DNA from: Falciphora oryzae
Lineage: Eukaryota; Ascomycota; Sordariomycetes; Magnaporthales; Magnaporthaceae
Reading direction: 5' to 3'
DNA: 64,000 bases
Assembly: GCA_000733355.1 (NCBI GenBank)
Contig: JNVV01000068.1
Coordinates: 155,607 to 219,606 of the forward strand
The notes beneath the pieces are model-generated. The model saw only the letters and a list, made by a program, of their open reading frames with translations. It did no database searches and was not told where the DNA came from. Position numbers and translations under genes: made by a program. Below are positions 20,166 through 33,128 of the stretch, one piece after another; the first letter of the stretch is position 1, and each line of letters begins with the position of its first letter.

Positions 20166-22075
20166 TTTGGCGGTTGGTGGGATGACTTTTGAAGTCTTGG
20201 AGTGACTGAGTGACTGAAGTGAGTGTTGAGGGGTCGGTAGTCTGGATTGGAGCCGATGGAGAGGAAGCAAAGAGGAAGAGAGTCTGGCGAGGGAGAGCCG
20301 GCCTTCTTATAGACGACGGTGTACGGTGTACGGTGCTCCTGGTGTTGCACCCACAGCACGCCTATGGACAATATCTACATCAATCACACCTCGAGCTCTC
20401 CGATGGGGGTGACGGCCTGGCGGAGGCTGGCCCGAGTCTGGCTCCATTGGAGAAGCTCCTGTCCCCTTTGCGGCAGCCCTGCTCACGCATTTCTTGGGCG
20501 GCCTGCGGGTCTGGCTCCCCAAAACAAAACGTGCATGCATTGCCATCGGCGTCGAAACCGGTGGCTCGGAGATTGGCCGCTGTCACCGCAGCACAGGATC
20601 TGCTGGCGCCGAGCCTGGCGCTGTGCGGGCCGCCAGAGGCTGGATGTGGGCTTCTGGATGCCACGGCAAGAAAAGAAATCCACAGCAAGTGATACGCTTT
20701 GTTACCGGTAAAGCCGCCGATGACAGGTAACCACGCATGCATGCATGACAGCAACAGCGTCGCTTGCGCATGCGACGGCAAAGGCCGGGCTCTCTCTCCT
20801 TGACGGCGAATGTCACGCTGGGCGGTGCAACCGAGACGAGGGCTCGCTCCGTTTAAGAGCCACGCAATATAGGGGCTAGATGCTGGGAAAGCTGGCATCG
20901 GAATAGAGTCGATGTGATTATGATGGTTATGAAGGAAACAGTCGCCGACAGGCGCCTGACCGGTGGGCCAGACCGGGTCTGCGTGGCCTGTCATAGTGAT
21001 GGCAAACAAACAAAGAATGAGGGGGTGGGCAGCCAAACCTCCGCCCGTGTGCAGATCGCTGTGTCCGCAAAGAGAGGACCTGGAACCTGGAGGCTCCGCA
21101 CCCCGTTGATATCGGCAAGGTCGTCGGTCCTTCTGTCCATGGCAGCTGGTGGATCTGGATCGGGTGAGATGCATGTGATATTTACCTGTTTCGGTCTGAT
21201 GCGTGTGGACTGGGAGCTGAGGCTGTTTACCAACGCTGACAAGGATGATTTCCGGGAGCACAGCGGGATTACCAAACGGGTGTATCTCGGAAGTATCTTC
21301 CGCGTCGTCTTGGCGGTCGCTAGCGTGTCCTTGCCCACCAGTAATGGGGCAGCATGGACGACATTGTGACATACCGTTCACTCGTGCTATCTGATGTCTA
21401 TCCATGGGGCAGTCAAGACCATGGAGACCGAGCCCATCAGCCGCACTCAACTCACCGTCAACCGAGACCTGTTTGCCAGGTAGTTGTTGGTAGCCGGGTA
21501 GACCATGCACACCTTATCCATCCTCCACGGCTGCGATCCGATACAGATCTCACGTCAGTTCGCCTGCCTGTGCTGCCGAGATTGCGGAGTAATGCAGGCT
21601 GCGGCCCCGGATTTTTGTGCTTGGGGCGAAGATAGCGTACGCAGCCTTGACAGGCTGGGACAGGGTTCAAGGCCTTGGCATGACTCGCGCGAGCATGGAC
21701 TCGGTGGGGAGCAGGCACACATTTAGGGCAGGCACGACAGCTCAACTCCGCGCACTGCCACCTTCTCTTCTGAGACCAGCCTCATCCGCGACAACCAAAC
21801 TCCAAGACCAAATTCATCACCACCACACCCAGTCCCGCGTTACATAGTACAATGCGCGCGCAGTCGCCTCCTTTAGTCTGCATACATTTGTGGGGTTGCC
21901 GGCCCCTCCTCCACCCGGATGTCGGCCCACGCCCGCCAGCCCCTTTATGCTGGCTCGGCGGCCCATCGCCAGCCATACGCTGCACGGCTGACAGGAGGCT
22001 TGTTTCCGCCCTGCCCCCCACCTCCCGTCCGCCCTGAGCCGCCATCGCCAGCAGCACCCCACTCAGGACCCCGGT
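20166..22075. other. Intergenic upstream of the knottin-like gene
   Basis: The 1.9-kb region has a TATA-like element at 20307-20312 on the minus strand and otherwise only open frames without recognisable features on either strand. Confidence 0.55.
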
Positions 22076-25000
22076 TCACGCCGAGGTCCATCTCTCAAGC
22101 CACCTACTCAGAAACTTGCGGACATACCCGTCCTCGATCATGCGCGGCGGCTGCCGTAGAACCGCTGCGTCTCTCGGTCCTGCCTTGGTCTCGAAGAACA
22201 CGCTGCCGACCCTTCGCGCCGCCTTCTCCCCCTCTTCGCCTACCACCCCGAGGCTCCCGCCAAACTCCTTCTCGTAGAACCCGATCAGCTTCACCGCCGG
22301 GTTGCGCACCTCCTCGCCACCACGCGCCGCGCTCTCGCGCAGCCTCTCCAGCCAGGTGCGCGGAGGCACGGCCTCGAAGTCCAAGCCTGCCGCCCTCAGC
22401 TCCGCCAGCAGGTCTGACCACGCGAACTCGTGCGGATTGACCATGTTGTAGAACACGGGCGGTGTCTGCGCGTCCACCTCGCGTGGGAGTGGCGCGGCTG
22501 CCAGCGTCTGTGAGAGCTGGAGGATGGCCGTCGCGAGCGTGTCGACGGGAAGCCAGGAGCAAGCCTGTGAAAAAGAGGATTTTGCTGATGGTCAATCATG
22601 CATCCAAGTATCGCGGCGCCCTCGGTCAAAACCCAAGCGTCCCCATGCTTTCATACCTGATCTAAGCTCGGCAGCACCCCAAGGGTTAACGAAGAGCGTA
22701 TCATGGCCGGGAGGAACTCGGCCTCATTCCAGATCCCGTTCTCCGCATCGCCCACAACCTGGCCGATGCGCAGGACGTAGCTGCGGGCACCTCGCCGCGC
22801 CGCGTTGAGCACCAGGTGCTCGCCCACGAGCTTGCCCTGCCCGTATCCCATGTCGGCCGCGCTGCGAAGGTCCTCGAGCGGCCCGTCCGGCACTGGTGTT
22901 GTGCTGCTGTTGGACGCGGCCGAAATGGAGGAGCAAAAGAAGAGCCTCGCCGGCTGCCGGTCCTGCCGTCCGTGGGCCGCGTCGGTCGAGAAGCGCAGAA
23001 GATTGCTCAGACCGCGGATGTGCGGCTCGAAGCTGGCCAGCTTGATGTTGAAGTTGACCGGCCATGCGACGTGCACAATCAGCGTCACCGTCCTCAGCAT
23101 CTCGGCTGACAGAGCGGCGTCTTTGACTCCGAGAAGGTCGTTGCTATCTTCGGCACTACCGAGGTCCGCCATGTGGGCTGAGACCTTGGCCGTGGCTGTC
23201 CCGTCGAGCTTGAGTCCACGCTGCGCAAGCGACTCTCGGACTCTGCCCATGGGGTTTGCGCCCCGGACGAGGCAGTATACACGTCTCACATCCGGACTTG
23301 AGGCCATCCGATAAAGGGTGTGCGCGCCGAGAGACCCAGTGGCGCCGGTGAGAAGCTAAACAAGAAAACGCCATGCATCAGTCTCAGAGTCTTCAACCAG
23401 GTGCACGACCAGCGAAACTTACCACCGTCTCGCCCGCGTCCGAGTACTTGTTGATATATCGCCGCATTAGGTCATATCCGTCAACATTCGCATCGTCATT
23501 ACCATAGGCTTCCGCATCTGCAGAGCTGATGGAAGTGCCATCAGGGGTCGACCCGTATTCGTCGCTGCCACTGCTGCTACTGTCACCGACAGTGGTGGCC
23601 CTGGCACTCTCCTGTGCAGCCACCAGAGTGTGCAAGTGCCGCGCAAGCCGCCCAGCGTTTTGGCAGTCGTAAATCACGTTAGCCCCAAGCGCCGAGCCCG
23701 AGAGCCCCAGAGCGCGCTGTAGCGCACGCCGCATCTGTATTGCGCGCAGGCTGTCCACCCCGGCCGCGAAGAAGTCCGCATCGGCCGACGGCAGCGGCCG
23801 CCCCACGACGTCGCGGAACACGCCGGCTACCGCCTCCTCCACCTCGGCGAGGTTCTTGAACGAGCCGTCGCCGCTGCTCCGGCTGCGCGAGGAGACGTCC
23901 GCCACCTTGGTGGTGCTTTCGACGTCTTCGCCGCCCAGGAGCCGCTGGTACAGCGCGTCGATCTCGGGCGCAAACTGTGCGTAGACCTGCGCCCTGATGA
24001 TGCTCCCCTTGTCCGTGCGCGGGTACGCGGTGCCCACGGGCAAGACGGCGATCATGTCGCGCGTTATCTGGGAGAAGCCCTCGGCGCGCGAGTTGGCGTC
24101 AGCGACCGACGGCCAGATCCTGTCGAGGTACGCCTCCTCATCGCCGTCGTCCTCGGAATCGGCTCGGAACACGAGCAGGCCCGGCACGGGCCTGTCGACG
24201 CCGACGACGACGGCCTCGCACACGAGCGGGTCCTCGCGCAGGCGGCCCTCGATGGGCAGCGGCAGCACCTTCTCGCCGTTGACGAGCGTGACGCGGTCGT
24301 CGAGCCGCGTAACGTACTTCCACGCGTCCGGCACTGTCGGGTGCGGCCGGAACACGTCCTTGGACCGCCAGGACCCGGGAAGCGGGTCGTCAGAGTTGGC
24401 GGCCGACAGCGCCGGGTGACCTTTGAGGTAGACTGCCTCGAATAGACCGTCTCTCGCCGGAGCCATGTGGATGAAGCGCCGGATCATCGGGTAGAAGTGG
24501 ATGTAAGCCCACGAGTCGTCGTGGAGCTCGCGCTCTTCTATCGTCTCGCCGGCAAGGCCCGCTTCGGTACTGAGTAGCCACGACGGAACATATCCCCAAC
24601 CACGTCAGTGTCACTTTAACATGAGCTTTTTTTTTTTTTTTTTCCTTTACAGCCTAGATCTACTTACGTCCCGATCATGTTGCGAAGGTTAACACCGGCC
24701 TGGACGAGCCGGTCCCCCAGCTCGTCGGGGGTACGCGCGCCCGCCGCCTTGACGTAGACACAGCGCCGCAGCAGCTCCACGCCGCGGGGCTTCTCGGCGA
24801 TAAGGCCGAGGGCGTATGGCACGATATGCACCGCCTCGGGGCGCGCCGCCTCGACAGCTCTGACCAGGCCGTCGGCGGTCAGGGGAGCGGCCGCGCTGTA
24901 CAGGTATGCCGTCTTGCCGCGGTACATGGCCTGGAGCGCTGTCGAGATGCCGTACAGGTGGAACCACGGCAGAGCGCCGAAATTATGGACACCGGGGCTC

Positions 25001-25744
25001 TGGAGCGGGTGTGTCAGGATGGCGCGGTGCGAAAGCGTCACGGGCTTCGGTAAACCGGTTGACCCGGACGAATGCATTATAATAGCCGGCCGGGTCCGCT
25101 CGGCGTCGGGGTCGAAGCTACGCTCAAAGCGCGGTTCGTCATTGGAGGCGAGGTCGTACTCGTCGCGGGTCGGTATCGGCATCGTTATCAGCTCTGGGTA
25201 CTCCTCGCGCGTGCCAGCTACGGACGCCTCGATGTTTGCTCCGCCCCCGTGTACGATGTGGCGGCAGTCGGTCTGGCGCAGCAGGTTGGTGATGGCGACG
25301 GGCGCGATCCGCAGGGAGAGGGTCAATACGGTATACCCCAGCCTGCTGAGCGCGAACAAAGCCACGGCAAAGTCGACATCCGAAGGGGCGAGGAGCCCGA
25401 TGACCTTGTGGCCGTTCTGCTCATGAGGAAACATCCCACAAACCGTCAGTCAAGGCCTAACTGCAGCAGACTTGTGCTAGCGGGTACGTGGCAATGGCGA
25501 GAGCCGGCGTCCTTACGGGCTCTAACCCCCGGGCCATAAAACGTTTTGCTGCCACATCGACGAAGCAGTCCAGCTGCTTGCCGGTAATGAGTTCGTAGTC
25601 ATCGATAGTGCCTGGTCGAGGGTAACCAAGGATCGGCACGGGCGGGTCGTCGGTTGCGCGGTGACGAATTATGTCGTCGAACACCTTTAACTCTCCATAC
25701 TCCTCATACACTCTCTTGATATGTTCGTCTGTCAGCTGAGACAT
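22076..25744 (-). CDS. NRPS-like A-T-R carboxylate reductase (adenylation, carrier, thioester reductase), 5 exons
   Basis: Exons in reading order are 25517-25744, 24668-25416, 23423-24569, 22657-23355 and 22076-22564. All phases agree, giving 1103 residues. The adenylation domain has P-loop SSGSTGLPKP and A5 motif GTTEAG. The carrier has the modifiable Ser in FFAAGVDSL. The reductase domain begins LLTGATGSLGAH (NADPH binding) and has a YGQGK catalytic Tyr-x3-Lys. Such enzymes activate a carboxylic acid as AMP ester, load it as thioester and release it as aldehyde or alcohol. There is no condensation domain. The first intron contains a stop in the reading frame, and the acceptor GAGCAG restores the conserved text. 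The substrate acid is unknown. All catalytic motifs are intact, unlike the NRPS at the left edge. Confidence 0.9.
24627..24643 (+). repeat. Poly-T tract, 17 nt, inside intron 2 of the A-T-R gene
   Basis: On the coding (minus) strand this is A17 within intron 24570-24667. Confidence 0.95.
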
Positions 25745-27347
25745 CTTGAGGTTGTGCGATTATGGACGCCAAGAGAAAAATACAGCAAATGGTGAACAGG
25801 TAGAAGCGAGGGCGGCGAGAACGACAAGGCACCCGAACATTCCGTGATCGGACGAGGGGGTTGGTTATAAGAGCGACAAGCCCCGTGCCAGCATGGCATC
25901 TCGATTCATGGAAGCTCCACGCTGTATATTAAGCTATCGCTTCCTGGTCCCCGTGCTTGTGTCTGCTGCGTATCCGAGTCTCCGCGAGCTCGGGATACCC
26001 GGTGGACTTTGAGCTTCTGCCAAGACGCGACCCAAACGCAGGTCGCCGCAAGACCTCGCAGCCCATCAAGTCCACCAGCCCACTTCGACGGGCTTAGCAA
26101 ACGACTTCGCCATTGCCTCTTTGGGAGAGCTTTCCATGGCCGAAAAGAGCCCCGTGCCGAGCGGCGGTTGCCATCCGTGTCACCCATCGCATCTTCCCAA
26201 CCGGGTGAGGTCCACTGGTCAAAAAGCTTAATTATACCTCGTACCATACCCAGCCCACGAGGATTCGGAAATGAAAGAGCCAGGAGAGTTCATGGGCAGC
26301 TGACTCGATCCCCCTTACATAGACAAAAAGTTAAGGGCTGGGCATGCGCCACGTTTATTCCCAGAAAACTTCGATCGGGAAGACTTTCTGGAAGCCTTTT
26401 CGGCGATTAAGAGTAACATCGGGATTCCGGGTCATGGGGTGAAGCCTAAAAATCCAGCCACGGTTTCGAGATATCGTTAGCTGGCAGCGCGCCGCTCCGA
26501 GAAAGAAAAAAAAAGGGGGGGTCGTCGTGCTCGACCCGCAGGGTTCCTGTTACTCAGACCGACTTTCCGGTCTTGGCTGCGGGTATACCCTTTGTCAGTC
26601 GCACCGCGAGCTCCAGCCACTGCCGGCTCCAAGGCCAGGCTCCCGGTCGTCCTGAGCGTGTATCCATCTTGACGACGAACCGTTACTCTGGGCCGGCAAC
26701 CCCATGGGGATGGGTCAACACGGCATCAACGTCCACGTTGAGTCGGCAGTAGGCCTTGGCGTAACTCTATACCCGTCAGGATCTGTCCTGGTCCTGTGTC
26801 CGGGGACAACTTTCATGAAGCTTCCTGGTCTTGTGTGCGGGCATAAATTCATATGCCCTTGGATTAGTCAGCGAAATTTTCGGCTGCGCAACGGCCACCA
26901 TCGAAGGCGGTCTGTCATCCGATCTGCTTAACCTCGTCAGCGTAAGCAGCCAAAGCAAACGACTCACTTGGGCCAGGCACATCAACGGCAACATAACACA
27001 GCAGCAGAACCAGCAAAGGAGATAAAAGTAGAGCGCAACCAGATGGTATTGCGGGTATCAAGTCTTCGTTCCTTCTCAATCTTGACGCATGCCATCATCA
27101 GTCTACTCAAAAGGAAACCCCCAAAGAAAGAACACCGCCAGAAAAACCCCAGTTGAAACAAAAAAGAGAAAAATAAACCAGCCTGGCCGATAAAAATGGC
27201 CGAGGCGCGAACCCAGCGCCGTGCTATGTAAGTAATGTCATGAAATAGGATCTTGGAAGATCAAAAGGTCGTGGGAGAAAAAAAAACGAGGAGACAAAAG
27301 AAAAAGTGGAAATGCACAGGTGGAAAAGCCGTCAAGCAAAAAGCTCC
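25745..27347. other. Intergenic; upstream of the A-T-R gene and downstream of the next minus-strand gene
   Basis: No gene is supported. Several A-rich stretches lie at 27100-27310. A GGCC-flanked short inverted repeat lies near 27187-27203. Confidence 0.6.
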
Positions 27348-28510
27348 TCAAGCGAGGCTTCTCCAGAGGCTCCGTCGCTTCCGGGACGGCTTCTTCTCTC
27401 CGTGCTCGATGAAGTACTCGACCTGCTCACGCTCGTCCTCTGGGAGGTGCGCGATGCTGTCGTTAAGGAGATCAAGGCATGCTCTCGAAGCTGTTGGTTG
27501 TTTGTCAACTGGTGTTAGCAAGGGGAATCCGATTCGCTGGTTTGCATGTGGAATCATTGCCCCGTTTTAATCGGTTGTCAAGGCCCAGGAAGACATTTGG
27601 TGACGGGTCGGCGAGCAGGCTGTATGACGTGGCACAAGCACTGGCTCCCTGACTCTGCCCCAGAAAAAAAAATATGTGCGACGGGTTCCCAGAGCTAACT
27701 TTAGCCAGGGGCGGGTGCAAAGTGATGACCAAGGTAAGCAGTCAAGCACAGCTGTCAAGCGCGCGCCAGCAGTAAGGTTTTTTCTGAGCGTGGCTTTGAC
27801 ATCACCCACGCAACCCCCTGTCTCGTGCATATGCTGTAAGCAGGCTCCGCGTGCAAATGCCAATTCGAGGAATTGAGCAGTTGTGTGCCACGAAGCGCCG
27901 CCAGCCCTGCCCGTTTTGGGCAACTGGAGGGATAATTGGCCCAATGCGGCTGTTGATGGGGTGTGTAGGGGCCAAAGGCTTGCCGTTGTGCTGGGATTGT
28001 TTGAGAGTGAAATACGAGAAAATAAAAAAAAAACCATAGATCAGAAGAGAAAAGGAGCAAAAAGGGATACTTACGAACACGGCTTTGCAGGGTCTCGTCG
28101 TCCAGGGCGGCGCTGATGCGGGCCGAGTTGTAGCAGCCAAAGACGCGCTGGACGGCCAGCATGCGCCGCCAGAGGCTCAACGAGTCCATGCCCGCCGCCA
28201 GCGGGTCCGAGGCGGAGGCGGCGTCGTAGTTGCGGCTCGCGTCCAGGTAGCAGCAGCCAATGTCGTCGTCCAAGCTGAAGCTCGGGACGTCCGGGTTGGA
28301 GTCGGCGGGGGACACGGCGCGCCGCTTCCGGCGGCTGACTTTGTTGTTGCTGCTGCTATTCCTCGTCTCCTCGGCGGCGGCGGCAACGACGACGGGTCCC
28401 GCGGGAGTGATGGCGTCCTCGTCGTCGCTCAGAGAGGCCGACGACGCCCGTGAGGCCGCGCAGCTCGAGGCGGTTGACCGGTACCTGGGGTGGGCTGGCC
28501 TTGATGCCAT
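27348..28510 (-). CDS. Unknown protein with an unusually long intron, 2 exons
   Basis: Exons 28075-28510 and 27348-27490 join in phase (GTAAGT donor, CAACAG acceptor) to 192 residues. Exon 1 is low-complexity and basic at first (RRKRR near residue 60), then has a denser segment with GCCYLDASRNYDAASASD and WRRMLAVQRVFGCYNSARIS. Exon 2 encodes an acidic helical part (LPEDEREQVEYFIEHG) and a basic C-terminus. A nuclear role could be guessed from the basic clusters, but I do not recognise a family. The intron of 584 nt is far longer than others here, so a small middle exon may have been missed. Confidence 0.6.
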
Positions 28511-30756
28511 TGTGTGTGATGTGATGTGGGAGTGTTGGGTTGGTGGGTTTGGTGCGGGTATGGTTTGCTCAAAGTTGAACACCCGAGTCGTTGTGGACAG
28601 TGTTATAGAACAAGTCAGGAGTTGGGAAGGCGGAGCTTGCGTCAAGAAGGCAAAAAGTCCGCCGCAGGTTCGGGGCGATCCCGTACTCCTAATATACTCG
28701 TTTGGAGAAGGGATGTGATGCACCTGAATGCTCTGTTGGGCTGGTCCTGATGCCCCCCTTTTTTTTCCTATCTGGGGCTACCACCCATCCGGGGTTGACA
28801 AACAAGGCCGACGAGGTACGTAACAAAGGGAGGCTGTTTTCGCCAGCCAAAGCTTGGCTAGTGGTCACACTGGAGGCTTGTCGATTTGGTGCGCTGGCCA
28901 AGATCGGGCAGGCCAGTAGGTTCTCGGGCTAGGAAACTGGGCAAGGCGCGAATCGAGACGAGGGGATGTTGTAGCACCAGCAAGGCAAAGCAAAAATCAT
29001 TCCATTAAAAAAAGGGGTAGGTGCTAAGGGGGCATGCGGGTCAATATATACGGCCTCTCCGTAGCCGTCACAGGAGCAGGTTTTTTCTTTTTTTCTTTTT
29101 TTCTGGTGCGGCTTGCGGCTTGATGGTGCACCAGGCTGGAGACGGGCCCTCGCCCGCTCAATTTCACCATCGCCACGGCGGCACGGGAGCAGACATCAGA
29201 GGTCGGGTCGGGTCCCATCGGGCATGCATCGTCCACTGCGGGCCTGAGTCAGAGCATGGATGGGTAAGCAACGCAGGCGGTACGTACCCTCCATGCGATG
29301 GAGATTTGCTTCGGAGGGGGGACGGAGAAGAAGAAAAAAAACAAAAGTCATCACGACGACGCAGCAGAGTGCCTCCCCCTGCCGCTTACCCACATGTTAC
29401 AGACGGCTTGCTTTCTTGGGGCCGTGGGGTGTGTGTGTGTGTGGTGGAAAGGCCGTCCGTCAGTTGCTTCAAAATTGGGTCCCATGCCCGGTACGTCCTA
29501 GGCCGCGAGTCCCCGCCCAACTCCCGGCGGTGGGCCCTGGGCAGCGGGCCACCAGGCGCCATTGAAGGCCATTGAGGCGACCCCCCTGCCCTAGAGGCAT
29601 GTTTTTAGTGAGCCCTGACGTGGATGTTCTGGGTCTTGTTGCTGGCATGGAGCTAGGTTGGAAGCGGAAAAAGGGGGGCATAAAAAATCGAAATTCCACT
29701 GCCATATGGCACAAACGAAAAAAAGGGTCATGCGGCTCGCCTCTTGGAGCTGACTTGTCTTGCGATAACAGGAACCGGAAACCTCCTGGTCTAGCTCGCT
29801 CTGTGGGTATGCGCTACATGTGCTGGATGTCTGAGACAGTGGCACGAGCCGCTACAAAGTTTGGCGCGAGCTCGTTTTTGTCTCAAAGTTCCAGCGGCGG
29901 GGTGATTTTTCCTTTTTTCCTCGCTCTTTCTTTTTCTATTGTCGGCAACCTGGCGGTAACCCCTTTAGAATTGGATCCATTTTCTTGGGCTCTTCGGGGG
30001 CTGTCATTGGAATCACTCGCATCCACCTCCCTTCGCACGCCTCCTCAGGGCGGGCTGTGCCTGCGTTTGCATCATACCATCAGCGTCAGCCCGCGCCCGA
30101 CAATGTCTGGTGCCTGCCTCCCTAATGCAGCGCTGTGTTGCGTTCGCGCTTGTCAAGGTTAGGTACCTCCCTGGGCCAGACTGTGGACCACACACCGTGT
30201 CGGCACAGCTTTGGCGGCGCCGAATGCAAACCCTCGGAGTTCCCAGCGTTTTCGCCGGCACCGCACCGCGCCAGAAACGAACGATGGGAATCCCAGAAAC
30301 AAAGGGGTCCGCTGTCAGCCCATCAGCCAGGGTTTGGCCGGCGGGATGGGTTAAGAAACAGTGGAAACATGCATCTTTATGGCTCAGTAACAGGGCGGAA
30401 CCGGATGGGCACAGCCCTACTACCGCCACCCTCGCACCCTGCATTGCTTTTTGAAATTGCGAGGAATGCGGACGACGGATATTGATTAGAGGACCAGCGC
30501 ACGCCCCGATTCGTGATGCAGGGCTGGTGAGATTTTGTCCCGGATTACGACTGATGGTCGATCTTTGCAGCGAATCGACCGCCAAGCCCTGCGCGTTTGC
30601 AGGCCGGGGAGTCCACACGTCGATCCTAGGACCATTGGCACATCCACACTCCCTCACATCCATCCATTACCCAGCAGGCCGTCTCCCATCCCGCCTCGCT
30701 TGCCCGGGACAACAAGCTCAAGGCCTTGGCGATGGCTGTGCAATCCGGCAATCTGC

Positions 30757-30780
30757 TTTTTTTTTTTTTTTTTTTTTTTT
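30757..30780 (+). repeat. Poly-T tract, 24 nt
   Basis: An uninterrupted run of T within the gene-poor region. Confidence 0.95.
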
Positions 30781-32491
30781 CACCGTGATTTGTATTCGTT
30801 TTCCATCTTCTCCCACCGGGCCAAGGAGCACATGGACAGACATTGAACGCCATGCCTCCGTCAACGCTCCGGATGACGCAATGGCTTGTGAAATGTTTTG
30901 TCAAATTGGCGACCCAAAAGAGATCAGCCACATCCAATCAAGACTTGGCGACCTGCGCACCCCGCATGGAAATCTTTTTGCCATCCTGGTCCGGCGTGAT
31001 GGATGCTTTCGCCGGTCGTTGTATCCTTTTGGCTTTCCAATGTTGACCCCCCTCCATCTTGTCCACGGAGGTCTAGGGATGTGGTCACACGATGACAAAG
31101 CCGCACGGGAGCCCACCGCAACGACGCTCGCGTCCACTTTCCTTATCTCTTGGCCGCAAACGCGCATCGCCATCGTGTCTCGAAGTCGTGCTCCTGACCA
31201 CGACAGTCTAGCATCCAGCTCGCTTGCTCCCTCCACGGCATTATCTTGCCTGCTCTGAGGATATTTGGGCTAGCGAGGAGGATGGGTGTGAACCTTGTCC
31301 AGAGCCAGGCGAATAGATAACACGGAGCAACAGCAGCAACACGGTGATGATTCACCTCATCATGCAGGCTAGTCCCGTCACACACAATCATCCATGCACA
31401 AGCACATCGATCCATCCACCATGGGTCGCCATTTGGCGGGCGAGTGATCGACGACAGGGGGCTTTGGTTGTCTTTTTTTTCTCCCATCGCCTTTGCCCCG
31501 CCCGCCGGCCGGCACTTGAGGTGAGTTTGCTCTCGCGTCAAATTGGGTGGGTGGAGCGAAGCAAAAAAGCCCAGGCACTGGACGCACACATCAACAACCC
31601 CTCCCGACGAAGCCGGCCGCCCCGCCATCCTCACTCGCTGGCCCCGTCGCCGCTTTCAGGCGACCTCGGCATTTGCGACAGATCAATACCACCTCATGAC
31701 AGCCCTGCTGCCTCCGGACACAAGCCGGGCGCTGCGGGAATAATGCCAGGCCGCTGTATTGCGTCGAGAGGGGTCGTGGCCCGGACTATCTGTCAATGAT
31801 CCCCGAGAGATGTTGTCTCGCATCTTTTTTCCTCCTTTTCTCGGCGGGGCTAGTGGAAAACGCAAGGAAAACCGCAAGGAAAATCCTTGGATGGAGATGA
31901 CTGCTTCAATAGATTGGACCCATTTCGTGTGTCAAGGATGGCGCAAACAGCCTAATGCGCTGGCCAGCAGATATGACGACTATACGAAAGGCAGGCGGAT
32001 AGCCAGCGATCTCCAACGAGATGCCTGAACGCAAGGCCAGACCAACACATGGCCCTCGCCGCTGGCGGCCAGGAGATTTCCCGCCTCAGATCTCCGCCTC
32101 GCCATCAGGTGCATCTACATAGTTCAAGCCGACGTGGCCGAGAAATACATCTACGACAAGGCATCGATCCGTCGGGCTGTGGGCGGGGTGTGTCCAGACC
32201 GATCTTCTGGTCCTTGTCCCCATCACGGCTCTCGTTCCGGCACGCGCTCATCCAAACAAGGCAGCGAGCGGTACGGGCGGTGGATACTACTTCCCTGGTC
32301 TTAACAAACATCCAACTCCCACTATTATTGATGACTGGCGACATGGATTCGCGCGCGTATTTCTCTCTTTCTTCCCTTTTACTAGACGTGGATTCAGTCA
32401 ACACCCTGACCATGCGGACGCTCGCTCTAGCCTCACGTCTATGTACGAGGTACCAATTATCATGACCATCACCTCACGGACCGACATCTCC

Positions 32492-32562
32492 AAAAAAAAA
32501 AAAAAAAAACACATTGGCACCACACGGTATTGTCAATAGAGGAAGGGAAAAAAAAAAAAAAA
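32492..32562 (+). repeat. Two poly-A tracts (18 and 15 nt) separated by 38 nt
   Basis: A18 at 32492-32509 and A15 at 32548-32562. No element body was recognised upstream. Confidence 0.95.
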
Positions 32563-33128
32563 CTTGTTTCCTTCTTTGCTTTGACGACGTGGCAGACACA
32601 ATCGACAGTCATATGAGCGCATTGTCTCCAACGACTCAGTCAGCCCCGCACCGCTTTTGACGGTGTGGCCAGATGTGAGCATGAGGTGATGTCCGTCAAG
32701 TATTCCCTGATCCAGTAGAGCAAGCCGTCGCGGCCCTCGCCGATGAGCCAGGCAAAGAACCAGTGTGCCGTGCCTCCGGGAACCGGCCGTCCGGTAGAGA
32801 GGGTGGATTTCGGTATGAACAAGGCTCGGGATATCTTGGTCCGATCCCGGCGTGTGTTTCAATGCTCAATTGTAGCACCGGTAATACCGGGAATGTTTAT
32901 GGTATCTTTATGCACTCTATGGTGTATTGATGCTATACCCTGGGTTCAGCGGCATCTCGGTCTGATCTGCGATCGAACTCAGGATGAACTATTATATCTA
33001 TTCTAAGTCGTCAGGTTATCCGAATGTCATTAATCTAGTAATAGGCCTCAACAGCCACATCTATTTTTCTTTCGCTCTCCGACTTTCGTTCGTCTATCAC
33101 ACTAGTATCACGATAGCCGTCGTGCGAC

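Larger units (their letters stand above)
28511..33128. other. Gene-poor intergenic region, 4.6 kb
   Basis: It contains homopolymer tracts (T24 at 30757-30780; A18 at 32492-32509; A15 at 32548-32562) and many short open frames on both strands without domain signatures. No transposase, reverse transcriptase or terminal repeat was recognised. Confidence 0.6.

Noticed and set aside
30482..31258. Open frame of 258 codons in the gene-poor island
   Set aside because: It runs through the T24 tract (poly-Phe), has no domain and no codon bias like the neighbouring genes.
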